A stretch of DNA of 64,000 bases. Origin: Pirellula staleyi DSM 6068 (GTDB taxonomy: Bacteria; Planctomycetota; Planctomycetia; Pirellulales; Pirellulaceae). The translations under genes were made by a program, and so were the position numbers. The stretch's first letter is position 1. Each line of letters opens with the position of its first letter. The notes below the pieces were generated by a model. The model made no database searches. It had not been told where the DNA came from and saw nothing but the letters and a program-made list of their open reading frames with translations. Positions 37,164 through 44,963 of the stretch are shown piece by piece. The stretch lies in assembly GCF_000025185.1 (NCBI RefSeq), contig NC_013720.1:5890001-5954000 (forward strand), given 5' to 3'.

Positions 37164-37847
37164 CTAGCCGGTAATCTTTTGGTGATCACGCACTGGCTCG
37201 ATGTCGACCGAGGTCGAAACGTAGCCACTGTGATGCGGAATCGGCAATTCGTCTTCGACTTTCTCACCAACGGTGAGGAAGCCAGAGCCAGTCGATTTCT
37301 TCTTGGCGATACGGTGACCCTTGATTTTGTCTTGGATACGCATCAGGCCTTCGAGCAAGGCTTCTGGACGAGGAGGACAGCCTGGGATGTAGACATCGAC
37401 TGGCACCACCAGATCGACACCCTTCACCACGTGATAACCCCACTTGAAGTAAGGACCACCACCGACGGTGCAGGCGCCCATGGCGATCACGAATTTCGGA
37501 TCGGGCATCATGTTGTAAAGGCGGCGAACGCGGCTGGCCATTTTGTAGGTGACAGTGCCAGCGACGATCATCAGATCGGCTTGACGTGGCGTGGCACGAA
37601 ACGCACCAGCACCAAAGCGATCCATGTCGTAGCGACTAGCGCCAGCGGCCATCATTTCAATCGCACAGCAGGCGAGACCAAAGGTCATCGGCCAAATGCT
37701 CGACTGGCGAGCCCAGTTGATGGCTTGCTCGACCGAGGTGGTGAAGACGTTCTCTTCCACACGTGCCTCGATCCAAGGCTGTGAAGCGAGCATCTCCAAA
37801 AGTTGCTGTTGTCCGGCTTGCTGGTTTACCACGTTTGCTGACTGCAT
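37164..37847 (-). CDS. nuoB: NADH-quinone oxidoreductase subunit B
   Basis: NuoB carries cluster N2, the last [4Fe-4S] cluster before quinone in complex I. The 227-residue product shows the four expected ligand Cys: the adjacent pair in [10 protein letters not shown] (60-61), [10 protein letters not shown] (126) and PGCPPRPE (157). The C terminus beyond about residue 185 is longer than in minimal NuoB. The ATG at 37847 with GGGAA upstream was chosen over an upstream start that adds 44 residues without homology. No other nuo gene is adjacent; the gene lies between a SufR-like regulator and sufC. Confidence 0.94.
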   Translation of the reverse strand: MQSANVVNQQAGQQQLLEMLASQPWIEARVEENVFTTSVEQAINWARQSSIWPMTFGLACCAIEMMAAGASRYDMDRFGAGAFRATPRQADLMIVAGTVTYKMASRVRRLYNMMPDPKFVIAMGACTVGGGPYFKWGYHVVKGVDLVVPVDVYIPGCPPRPEALLEGLMRIQDKIKGHRIAKKKSTGSGFLTVGEKVEDELPIPHHSGYVSTSVDIEPVRDHQKITG

Positions 37848-38083
37848 GTCTTCAATTCCCGTCGTGAATTCACGTCGTGGGACGTTTCGGAAATAACCGT
37901 GTCGAAAGTCGACGATAGGCGAGCTAGTTTGGGCCGAGCAATCGCCCTGCGCCAAACTGCTTAACATACCGCAAACCAAGGGAGTTCAGCTAGCTACCGC
38001 ACTGGGGAACTGCCAGCCCGAAACACCTTTTAGCTAACCGCATAACCACTCACTTTTTCAACCCAAACCAGCCAACTTCAGAC

Positions 38084-38806
38084 TCATGTTGCAGGTGATT
38101 CCGGGAGCGGGCTCTGCGACGGCTGAAACGTGCAGCAGTTGTCGCCGTCGAGGCGGCAAGTTGCCAGTTTGACCGAAGAGCCCAGCAATTCCGAAAAGAC
38201 CATCTTCTCCAAGGAGCAGATCCCTCGATCGTGCTCGGCAAGGTCCGGATAAGGACATGCCTGAGCCTCGAGCATGGGAAGCTGAACTTCGCCGAAAACC
38301 TCTTCGCCATTAAGACTTGCGACTGTTTTCAGGCGCACTTCAAATGGCACTTTGCGTTTCTTAAAGAGCTCGGCGACCGACTCCATGCGATCGGCCAGAG
38401 GCTGATCGGGGTCGAATTGTCCACCCAGCTCCTGCTGATACATCCCAGCCATCCTCTTGCTCAGCCGCGAGAGCAGACCGCGCCGCACTTCGGCGTTTTC
38501 GATCGTTCGTAGTTCTTCCCACAAAACCATCGCAAGATCGGTGAAATTCGAACCTGCTCGCCGACGCCCTTGCTGCGTCAAGCTGTAAAGATGAGTTGGG
38601 CGGCCGCGACCACTTCGGTGCGTGGCCCGCTCCACATCTCCCAGAGCTTGCAAGCGAACCAATCGTTGCCGAACTGCTGTTGCCGTAACCTTCATTGCAG
38701 CAGCGATTTCGGTCACGCCTTGAGGTCCGGAAGTTCGCAAAAAATCGACCAGCCCCACATCGGAAGCCTCGATCTCGCTACGGAGCGATTCCGTCGTGGT
38801 CGCCAT
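38084..38806 (-). CDS. SufR-like winged-helix regulator with a Cys-rich C terminus
   Basis: The 240-residue protein has a winged HTH at about residues 10-85 (VTEIAAAMKVTATAVRQRL and the RPTHLYSLTQQGRR wing), then a helical region and a C-terminal Cys cluster: C-X12-C-X19-C-X6-CC (ACPYPDLAEHDRGICS, ATCRLDGDNCC). SufR of cyanobacteria is a DeoR/ArsR-type repressor of suf genes that senses a [4Fe-4S] cluster; the first C-X12-C spacing is the same, but the later spacing differs. Its position at the head of the nuoB-suf block supports control of Fe-S assembly. The start is uncertain: a GTG at 38860 would add 18 residues. Confidence 0.8.
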   Translation of the reverse strand: MATTTESLRSEIEASDVGLVDFLRTSGPQGVTEIAAAMKVTATAVRQRLVRLQALGDVERATHRSGRGRPTHLYSLTQQGRRRAGSNFTDLAMVLWEELRTIENAEVRRGLLSRLSKRMAGMYQQELGGQFDPDQPLADRMESVAELFKKRKVPFEVRLKTVASLNGEEVFGEVQLPMLEAQACPYPDLAEHDRGICSLEKMVFSELLGSSVKLATCRLDGDNCCTFQPSQSPLPESPAT

Positions 38807-39003
38807 CGACTCACTAGCGGCAGCATCAAGCTCGGTAGGAAGAGAGGACACTCGAGACACTTCCGATCGTTAACTATTGCTGATAAAACACTTACAGCAG
38901 ATTCAAGCCACGAAATCGAGAGCTGGAACGGGGCAGGAAAATCGATTTCCTGTCGCCCCCGACAGATCAGCTCGACGTCAGTATCCTATCCGCCAGTCGA
39001 TTT

Positions 39004-39032
39004 TTGACAACTGCTTATGCGTAAAATATTCT
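39004..39032 (+). promoter_or_regulatory. Sigma-70 type promoter, upstream copy
   Basis: A perfect TTGACA (39004-39009) and TATTCT (39027-39032) are 17 bases apart, the optimal spacing. It points to the importer operon. Confidence 0.55.
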
Positions 39033-39080
39033 CTACAATCGAAAATTGGCCGAATCGACTGAACACAACTGCCGCACTGA

Positions 39081-39110
39081 TTGACACTTGCGTGCAGATT
39101 GCGCTAGAAT
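39081..39110 (+). promoter_or_regulatory. Sigma-70 type promoter, downstream copy
   Basis: A perfect TTGACA (39081-39086) and TAGAAT (39105-39110) are 18 bases apart, 77 bases after the first promoter's -35 box. It also points to the importer operon. Confidence 0.6.
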
Positions 39111-39387
39111 CCGCCTGCTGAAAGAATTGGATCGCAAGAGCCCACTCTCGTCTGTTTCTCCCGCCAGAGAGTCTCCAGCTGCTTGTAACACCTCCGATTG
39201 TTCTGCGCCTGATAGTACAAGCCACCTGCTGCTGCCTGGGGTTTATCCCTGGCAACTTTCAGGTAACAACGTTTTGGCCCCTTCTCTCTCCAGGTGCGCC
39301 AAAAGCGAGTCGCTCAAAAGAACTTCTCACGCGATTTTGCACCCGAGCCTTCTCCGAAGACTTACGACCCGGCGAAAGGGAACCGCA

Positions 39388-40677
39388 ATGAGCCGCATGC
39401 TCCACCTCAACGGATTCTGGCCAACAGCTACCAAGTGGGTGATGCTTTCACTTGCTCTGTTCACCGCCACTCTGGTCGGCTGCAACGGCAAAGGAGATTC
39501 CGCCGCCACGTCGGGGGGCAATCCCAAGGTTATCAAAATCGTCTCGAGCTTCCCCCGCACCGGAAGCGCTAAAGCTCAAACCGACACCATCGTGAACGGT
39601 ATTAAGCTCGCCTTGCTCGAAGTCGACTACAAAATCGGCGAGTACACGATCGAGTACATCGATAAGGACGACGCGACTGCCTCGGCTGGACAGTGGACCA
39701 GTGAGGCCGAAACCGCCAACGCCGACTTTGCTCTCAAAGATCCCGATGTGATGGTCTACATCGGCACGTACAACTCGGGGGCCGCCAAGATCTCCATGCC
39801 GATGCTCAATCGCGGAAACATGCTCATGATTAGCCCGGCCAACACCTGGCCAGGACTCACCAAGCCAGGTCTCGGCGACCCAGGTGAACCCGAGATCTAT
39901 CGCCCCAGCGGAAAGCCCACCTATGTGCGTGTGGTTCCAGCCGACGACCTTCAAGGAACTTTGGCAGCCGACTGGGCCAAGTCGATGGGGATGAAAACGG
40001 TTTACATTCTCGACGACAAAGAAGTTTATGGGCGTGGCATCGCCACCCTGTTTCACGAACGGTGCGACGAAATCGGCATCCAGGTACTGGGGCACGACAG
40101 CATCGACGTGAAGAGCCAAGAGTTCAAATCCAAGATGTCGTCGATCAAAGCACTCGAGCCTGATCTTGTCTACTTCGGTGGCACCACTCAGTCACAAGCA
40201 GGCCAAATCGCTAAAGACTTGGTAGCTGCGGGACTCTCGGCCAAACTGATGGTCCCCGATGGTTGCATGGAAGCTGCCTTCATTCAGTCGGCTGGTGCCG
40301 AGAACCTGAACGACCGCTGCTACATCACATTCGGTGGACTTCCGCCGAAAGAGTTGACCGGCAAGGGGAAGGAGTTTGTCGACCGCTATATCGAGCAGTT
40401 CAAGACCGAGCCAGAAGCGTACGCTGTGTATGGCTATGAATCGGCGCGTGTAGCCATCGAAGCGATCAAACGGGCTGGCAAAAAAGATCGCGCCGCGATC
40501 GTCGACGCGGCCTTCGAACTCAAAGACATGGAGGGCTCGCTCGGGCTATGGTCGATCGACGAAAATGGCGACACCACGCTGGCGGTCCTCAGTGGCAACA
40601 CCGTGAAAGATGGCAAGTTCGAGTTTGTTCGCATACTCGATGAAACCCTTGCGAAGGCAGCCGAGAACGATCAATAG
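39388..40677 (+). CDS. Branched-chain amino-acid type substrate-binding lipoprotein
   Basis: The 429-residue protein has a lipoprotein leader with lipobox TATLVGC, then a periplasmic-binding protein of the LivJ/LivK (Peripla_BP_6) type: IVSSFPRTGSAKAQTD, VNGIKLALLE, a DDATASAG block, the YIGTYNSGAAKISMPML hinge region and YGYESARVAIEAIKRAG near the C terminus. It captures substrate for the LivH/LivM channel encoded next. The substrate may be branched-chain amino acids, but related systems carry urea or amides. AAGGG precedes the ATG; the long open frame upstream is leader sequence. A stem-loop follows the stop. Confidence 0.9.
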   Translation: MSRMLHLNGFWPTATKWVMLSLALFTATLVGCNGKGDSAATSGGNPKVIKIVSSFPRTGSAKAQTDTIVNGIKLALLEVDYKIGEYTIEYIDKDDATASAGQWTSEAETANADFALKDPDVMVYIGTYNSGAAKISMPMLNRGNMLMISPANTWPGLTKPGLGDPGEPEIYRPSGKPTYVRVVPADDLQGTLAADWAKSMGMKTVYILDDKEVYGRGIATLFHERCDEIGIQVLGHDSIDVKSQEFKSKMSSIKALEPDLVYFGGTTQSQAGQIAKDLVAAGLSAKLMVPDGCMEAAFIQSAGAENLNDRCYITFGGLPPKELTGKGKEFVDRYIEQFKTEPEAYAVYGYESARVAIEAIKRAGKKDRAAIVDAAFELKDMEGSLGLWSIDENGDTTLAVLSGNTVKDGKFEFVRILDETLAKAAENDQ

Positions 40678-40723
40678 TCGCCTCGCCCTTCCGCGAGAGC
40701 CTCTCGTCACGCCAGCGACAACT

Positions 40724-40746
40724 GCGGTTTGACATCTGCAAACCGC
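40724..40746 (+). other. Intercistronic stem-loop
   Basis: GCGGTTTG and CAAACCGC form a perfect eight-base stem with a seven-base loop between the binding-protein gene and livH. With no T tract, it is more likely a 3' stabiliser or partial attenuator that lets the binding protein be made in excess, as is common in ABC importers. Confidence 0.5.
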
Positions 40747-40774
40747 CTCACTGAAGCGACAGTACTGAGTCGAC

Positions 40775-41755
40775 ATGATGCATTCTCTGCTTGCCGATGC
40801 CACCACGAGTGCTCCTTTTGGCACGTTCTTGCAGCAAGTGCTGATCGGCCTCACCAATGGCTCGCTGATCGCGCTGATTGCACTCGGCTATACGATGGTC
40901 TACGGCATCATCGGGCTGATTAATTTTGCGCACGGCGATCTGTTCATGCTCGGCTCGTTCTTCGCCCTCACTGTGATCAGCTTGATCCTGGGAGTTGCGG
41001 GGGGCGAATCATCGTCGGCAGCGTTTATTTTTCTAGCGATTTTTGTATCGCTGGTCCTGGTGCCGCTGTTCTGCGCTTCGCTGAATGTCACAGTCGACTA
41101 CATCATCTATAAGCCGCTACGCAACGCCCCCAAGCTTGCGCCGCTAGTTTCGGCTATTGGCGTTTCGTTCATCTTCATGAACGCAGGACTGCTGTGGCGC
41201 GGTGCTTCCCCCGTCCACTTCCCCAACATTCTTCCGGGCGGCAACTACAACCTGTTCGAATTGATCAACTACGAATCGATTCGCTTCACTGTGAAGGATC
41301 TCACCGTCATCCTCATCACCGTTCCTGTAATGGTGGGACTCACCCTATTTGTGAAGTACACCAAACTGGGAACGGCCATGCGTGCGACCGAGCAAAGCCA
41401 ACTCGCAGCACGCCTGATGGGCATCAACGTCGATCGCGTCATCGCCGTCACCTTCGGCATCGGTGGTGCACTAGCTGGCGTTGCGAGCGTGATCTACGGA
41501 CTCACAATCAACACCGTTAGTTTTCAAATGGGGTTTCAGAACGGCATCTACGCCTTCACGGCAGCTGTGCTCGGTGGCATTGGGAGCCTCCCGGGCGCGA
41601 TGCTCGGTGGCTTGATCATCGGCCTCGTCCGCTCGCTCGGAAGCGAATACATCGGCGAGAACTGGACCAATGCCCTCATCTTTTCGATTCTGATTGCGAT
41701 CCTGGTGTTTCGCCCTTCGGGACTCCTTGGAAAAACAGGACGCGAAAAAGTATGA
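40775..41755 (+). CDS. livH: Branched-chain amino-acid type ABC permease LivH
   Basis: The 326-residue integral membrane protein has the LivH features LTNGSLIALIALGYTMVYGI, INFAHGDLFMLGSF, the cytoplasmic YTKLGTAMRATEQSQLAARLMGIN-type loop (read here as KLGTAMRATEQ) and the C-terminal AAVLGGIGSLPGAMLGGLI block. About eight or nine membrane helices are predicted. It pairs with LivM to form the translocation pore. Its stop overlaps the livM start by four bases (ATGA). Confidence 0.93.
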   Translation: MMHSLLADATTSAPFGTFLQQVLIGLTNGSLIALIALGYTMVYGIIGLINFAHGDLFMLGSFFALTVISLILGVAGGESSSAAFIFLAIFVSLVLVPLFCASLNVTVDYIIYKPLRNAPKLAPLVSAIGVSFIFMNAGLLWRGASPVHFPNILPGGNYNLFELINYESIRFTVKDLTVILITVPVMVGLTLFVKYTKLGTAMRATEQSQLAARLMGINVDRVIAVTFGIGGALAGVASVIYGLTINTVSFQMGFQNGIYAFTAAVLGGIGSLPGAMLGGLIIGLVRSLGSEYIGENWTNALIFSILIAILVFRPSGLLGKTGREKV

Positions 41756-42897
41756 GCAGCACCAAGCCCCGTCCTCATCAACATTCCGCTGCGAAAGTGT
41801 CGCAAAAATCCCTAGCGAAATACTCGCCGGTTTCCCTCAGCACCCTGGCTGAATGGGGCGTCATCGTCGCGCTAATTCTCTATCCCTTCTTGCCGATTCC
41901 CGCCACTTACGGCACGCAGCTTTCGAACCTCTTTATCTTCGCGATCTTGGCACTCGGTTTGAATGTGGTTGTCGGGTACACCGGTCTGCTGAACCTCGGC
42001 ATCGCAGCCTTCTTCGGAATTGGTGCCTACATCACCGGCATCCTGATGGCCTCCCCCACCTATCCGTTTGGCTGGAACTTTGTGCCGACTCTCGTTGTGG
42101 CAACACTCGGCGCAGGAGCAGCGGGATTAATGCTCGGCGCACCGACGCTGCGACTCCGTGGCGACTATCTCGCGCTGGTCACCCTCGGGTTTGGTGAAGT
42201 GCTTCGAACGTCGCTCGAGAACCTCGAGGAAATCACCGGCGGCACCCGAACTCTCGGCCCAATTCCGCCCCCTGCTCCCGAAACACTCATTGGACTAGAG
42301 TTCGACTGGAGCCAAGATTTTCGGCCGTTTTACTACTTAAACCTGATCGTGCTCGCGATTGTGGTGAAGCTGCTGTTTAACCTCGAACGCTCGAAGCTCG
42401 GACGTGCATGGGTGGCGATTCGCGAAGATGAACTGGCCGCCACTTGCATGGGGATTAGCGCCGCACGTGTCAAAATGTCAGCCTTTGCGGCAGGTGCTGC
42501 GATCGCAGGGCTCGCCGGCTCGCTCTACGCCATCAATCTTGGCAACACGTCAGCCCCAGCTGCGTTTGACTTCAATCGCAGCATCATGATGCTTTGCTGC
42601 GTGATCCTCGGAGGGCTCGGAAGCATTCGTGGCACGCTGCTAGGCGTACTACTCCTCATTGGCTTCGACAACGTACTTTCACCGATTCTCGATGGCCTGA
42701 TTCAGCAGTCGGGACTCAACCCCGACGGCAGCCGTTTTTTGACGTTCAGCAGTTGGCGACTTTTGATTTTCGGCCTCGCTCTGATTCTGATGATGCGACT
42801 CCGTCCAGAAGGACTGATTCCTGCCAGCCGCGTGCAACTCGAACTGCATCCCGAGCACGAAAACGGAGCCACCATCGCCACGAAAGGAGCGACCTAA
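41752..42897 (+). CDS. livM: Branched-chain amino-acid type ABC permease LivM
   Basis: The 381-residue membrane protein has a cytosolic N-terminal extension of about 35 residues, then LivM blocks: LGLNVVVGYTGLLNLG, AAFFGIGAYITGIL, APTLRLRGDYLALVTLGFGE, the IREDELAATCMGI coupling loop, AGLAGSLYAINLG and CCVILGGLGSIRGTLLG. The stop codon shares its last base with the livG start (TAATG). It is the partner of LivH. Confidence 0.93.
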   Translation: MSSTKPRPHQHSAAKVSQKSLAKYSPVSLSTLAEWGVIVALILYPFLPIPATYGTQLSNLFIFAILALGLNVVVGYTGLLNLGIAAFFGIGAYITGILMASPTYPFGWNFVPTLVVATLGAGAAGLMLGAPTLRLRGDYLALVTLGFGEVLRTSLENLEEITGGTRTLGPIPPPAPETLIGLEFDWSQDFRPFYYLNLIVLAIVVKLLFNLERSKLGRAWVAIREDELAATCMGISAARVKMSAFAAGAAIAGLAGSLYAINLGNTSAPAAFDFNRSIMMLCCVILGGLGSIRGTLLGVLLLIGFDNVLSPILDGLIQQSGLNPDGSRFLTFSSWRLLIFGLALILMMRLRPEGLIPASRVQLELHPEHENGATIATKGAT

Positions 42898-44219
42898 TGC
42901 CGCTTCTATCGGTCAAAGACTTGACGATGCGATTTGGTGGTCTCACCGCCGTGAAGGATGTCGATATCGATGTCGAAGCGGGGCAAATCGTATCGGTGAT
43001 TGGCCCCAATGGTGCCGGGAAAACAACCGTCTTCAATGCGATCACGGGGATCTACGAACCAACCTCGGGGACGATCGAATTCGCAGGCAGAGAACTGGTG
43101 CGTCCGTTAAATTTGCGCGTGATTGCCAGCTGCGCTGCTATCGGAATACTGACCGGCACAATGCTGATGCTCGCCGCTAGCAATATCGACCAGTTGTGGA
43201 AAGCCGCCGTGAAGCGGCCCATGGTGATCGCCTACGACACCAAGGAGCCACTCACCACAGGACAGATGCTGCGTGGTGCACGCGAATATCTGGCTGGAGA
43301 TCTGGCACTCAATCGACTCCGCAGTGGCCGCTGGACCATCATTTCTGCCGACGGCTCGATCACACTCGGGACCGAGAAAAACTATGAGCTGGCGCTCGCG
43401 CGGCGCGATCTTGTCCGTCGAGCGATCGACGATCTCGACAGCCTCCAGGTGGTACAGGCCGACAAGCTCGAACTGCAACTGGCGACCGGAGAGACGATCT
43501 ACTCGGCTGAGAACGAAGCACAAATCGACTTTTTTCGAAAACAGCTAAGCGATATTGCTGCACGTGCTACTGCCGCCAGTTTTTGGCAGATCGGTGCCAT
43601 GTTTCTCGGAACGATTCTCGGCGCTGCGGGGACCTACGTCGTTTGGAATCGCTCGCGCCGAGTACCAGAAGTGATCTCGCACGGTGGCATTGCTCGCACG
43701 TTTCAAAACATTCGACTTTTTCCGCACATGACGGTGCTCGAGAACGTGCTGATTGGCATGGATCGCAAGTTCAGCAGCAATGTGCTGGCGATGATGCTGC
43801 AGCTCCCCTTTACCCGTCAAGCGCAAAAGAATCTATGCGGCCAGGCGACCGAACTGCTGAAGCTGCTCGATATCGACTCGCATCGCGACGATTTGGCCAA
43901 AAATCTGCCCTATGGCAAGCAGCGTCGCCTGGAAATTGCCCGCGCTCTAGCGACCGAACCGAAACTCCTTTTGCTCGACGAACCAGCGGCTGGCATGAAC
44001 CCATCGGAGTCGGACGACTTGATGCAGATGATCCGCAAAATTCGTGATCGAGGGGTCACGATCGTGCTGATCGAGCACCACATGAAACTGGTGATGGATA
44101 TTTCCGATCGAATTCATGTCCTCGAGTACGGACAAAAAATCGCCGAAGGAACACCGAAAGAAGTACGCGAAAATCCTCGCGTCATCGAAGCCTATCTCGG
44201 CAAGGACGAGGTGAGCTGA
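42897..44219 (+). CDS. livG: LivG-type ABC ATPase with a membrane-spanning insertion
   Basis: The 440-residue protein is about 185 residues longer than ordinary LivG. Walker A (GPNGAGKTT, 36-44), the LivG-type Q-loop (ARTFQNIRLF, Gln270), signature (LPYGKQRRLE, 337-346), Walker B (LLLLDEPAAG, 357-366) and H-switch (LIEHHM, His394) are intact. Between Walker A and the Q-loop, roughly residues 70-256 have no counterpart: a hydrophobic helix (74-94), a hydrophilic domain of about 134 residues, and a second hydrophobic helix (229-250) followed by Arg-rich NRSRR. Basic residues before the first helix and after the second fit a cytosol-periplasm-cytosol path. AAGGAG precedes the ATG, and livM and livF overlap it, so it is integral to the operon. 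Confidence 0.92.
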   Translation: MPLLSVKDLTMRFGGLTAVKDVDIDVEAGQIVSVIGPNGAGKTTVFNAITGIYEPTSGTIEFAGRELVRPLNLRVIASCAAIGILTGTMLMLAASNIDQLWKAAVKRPMVIAYDTKEPLTTGQMLRGAREYLAGDLALNRLRSGRWTIISADGSITLGTEKNYELALARRDLVRRAIDDLDSLQVVQADKLELQLATGETIYSAENEAQIDFFRKQLSDIAARATAASFWQIGAMFLGTILGAAGTYVVWNRSRRVPEVISHGGIARTFQNIRLFPHMTVLENVLIGMDRKFSSNVLAMMLQLPFTRQAQKNLCGQATELLKLLDIDSHRDDLAKNLPYGKQRRLEIARALATEPKLLLLDEPAAGMNPSESDDLMQMIRKIRDRGVTIVLIEHHMKLVMDISDRIHVLEYGQKIAEGTPKEVRENPRVIEAYLGKDEVS

Positions 44220-44932
44220 TGCCGCGACTTTTGGAAGTAAAAGGCCTTACCGCTGGCTACGGCATGATCGAAGTGCTGCACGATATGAGTGTGCACATCG
44301 ATGAAGGGGAAATCGTGACGATCATCGGCGCCAATGGTGCCGGCAAGACGACCACGCTGCATTGCCTGTCGGGACTTGTTCCCGCACGGCAAGGCAAAAT
44401 CCTCTTACGTGGCCAAGAGATTCAAAATCTGCCGCCGCATGAAATCGTGCTGCTGGGACTGAGTCAATCGCCCGAAGGTCGACGCATTTTCCCGCGACTC
44501 TCGGTACTCGAGAACTTGCAGATGGGAGCTTTCACACGCAGCGATAAGCCCCAAATCGCCAAGGATATCGAGCATTGCTACGATCTGTTTCCGATCCTGA
44601 AAGAACGTCAGCAGCAACTGGGCGGAACTCTTTCCGGTGGTGAGCAGCAGATGCTGGCCGTCGCACGAGCGATCCTCAGTCGCCCCAAACTGCTGCTGCT
44701 CGACGAACCTTCCCTCGGTCTGGCGCCGCTGATTGTCCTGAAGATCTTCGAAGTGATTCGCAAGCTCAACCAAGAGGGAATGTCGGTGATTCTCGTCGAG
44801 CAAAACGCCCGCATGGCGCTCAAGCTGGCCCATCGAGGCTATGTGCTCGAAACCGGCCGCATCACCGCCACCGGCAGTGGCCAATCGCTGCTCGACGACC
44901 CCAAAGTGCAAGAAGCCTATCTGGGGCATTAG
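44219..44932 (+). CDS. livF: Branched-chain amino-acid type ABC ATPase LivF
   Basis: The 237-residue product is the standard LivF length and has Walker A (GANGAGKTT), the Q-loop region (GLSQSPEGRRIFPRL), the signature (LSGGEQQML), Walker B (LLLLDEPSLGLAP) and H-switch region (VILVEQNARMAL). It pairs with LivG as the second motor subunit. Its ATG shares one base with the livG stop. Unlike LivG it has no insertion. Confidence 0.95.
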   Translation: MPRLLEVKGLTAGYGMIEVLHDMSVHIDEGEIVTIIGANGAGKTTTLHCLSGLVPARQGKILLRGQEIQNLPPHEIVLLGLSQSPEGRRIFPRLSVLENLQMGAFTRSDKPQIAKDIEHCYDLFPILKERQQQLGGTLSGGEQQMLAVARAILSRPKLLLLDEPSLGLAPLIVLKIFEVIRKLNQEGMSVILVEQNARMALKLAHRGYVLETGRITATGSGQSLLDDPKVQEAYLGH

Positions 44933-44963
44933 TCGACGCATCATTTTTTAATGAGCGACGTCG

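Larger units (their letters stand above)
38807..39387. other. Intergenic region with tandem promoters and a long leader
   Basis: This region lies between the divergent SufR-like and importer genes. It holds two TTGACA promoters (39004-39032 and 39081-39110) directed at the importer, leaving a transcribed leader of about 270 bases or more. An imperfect hairpin near 39230-39255 (GCCTGGGG with TCCCTGGC) is the only structure noted in the leader. Confidence 0.5.
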
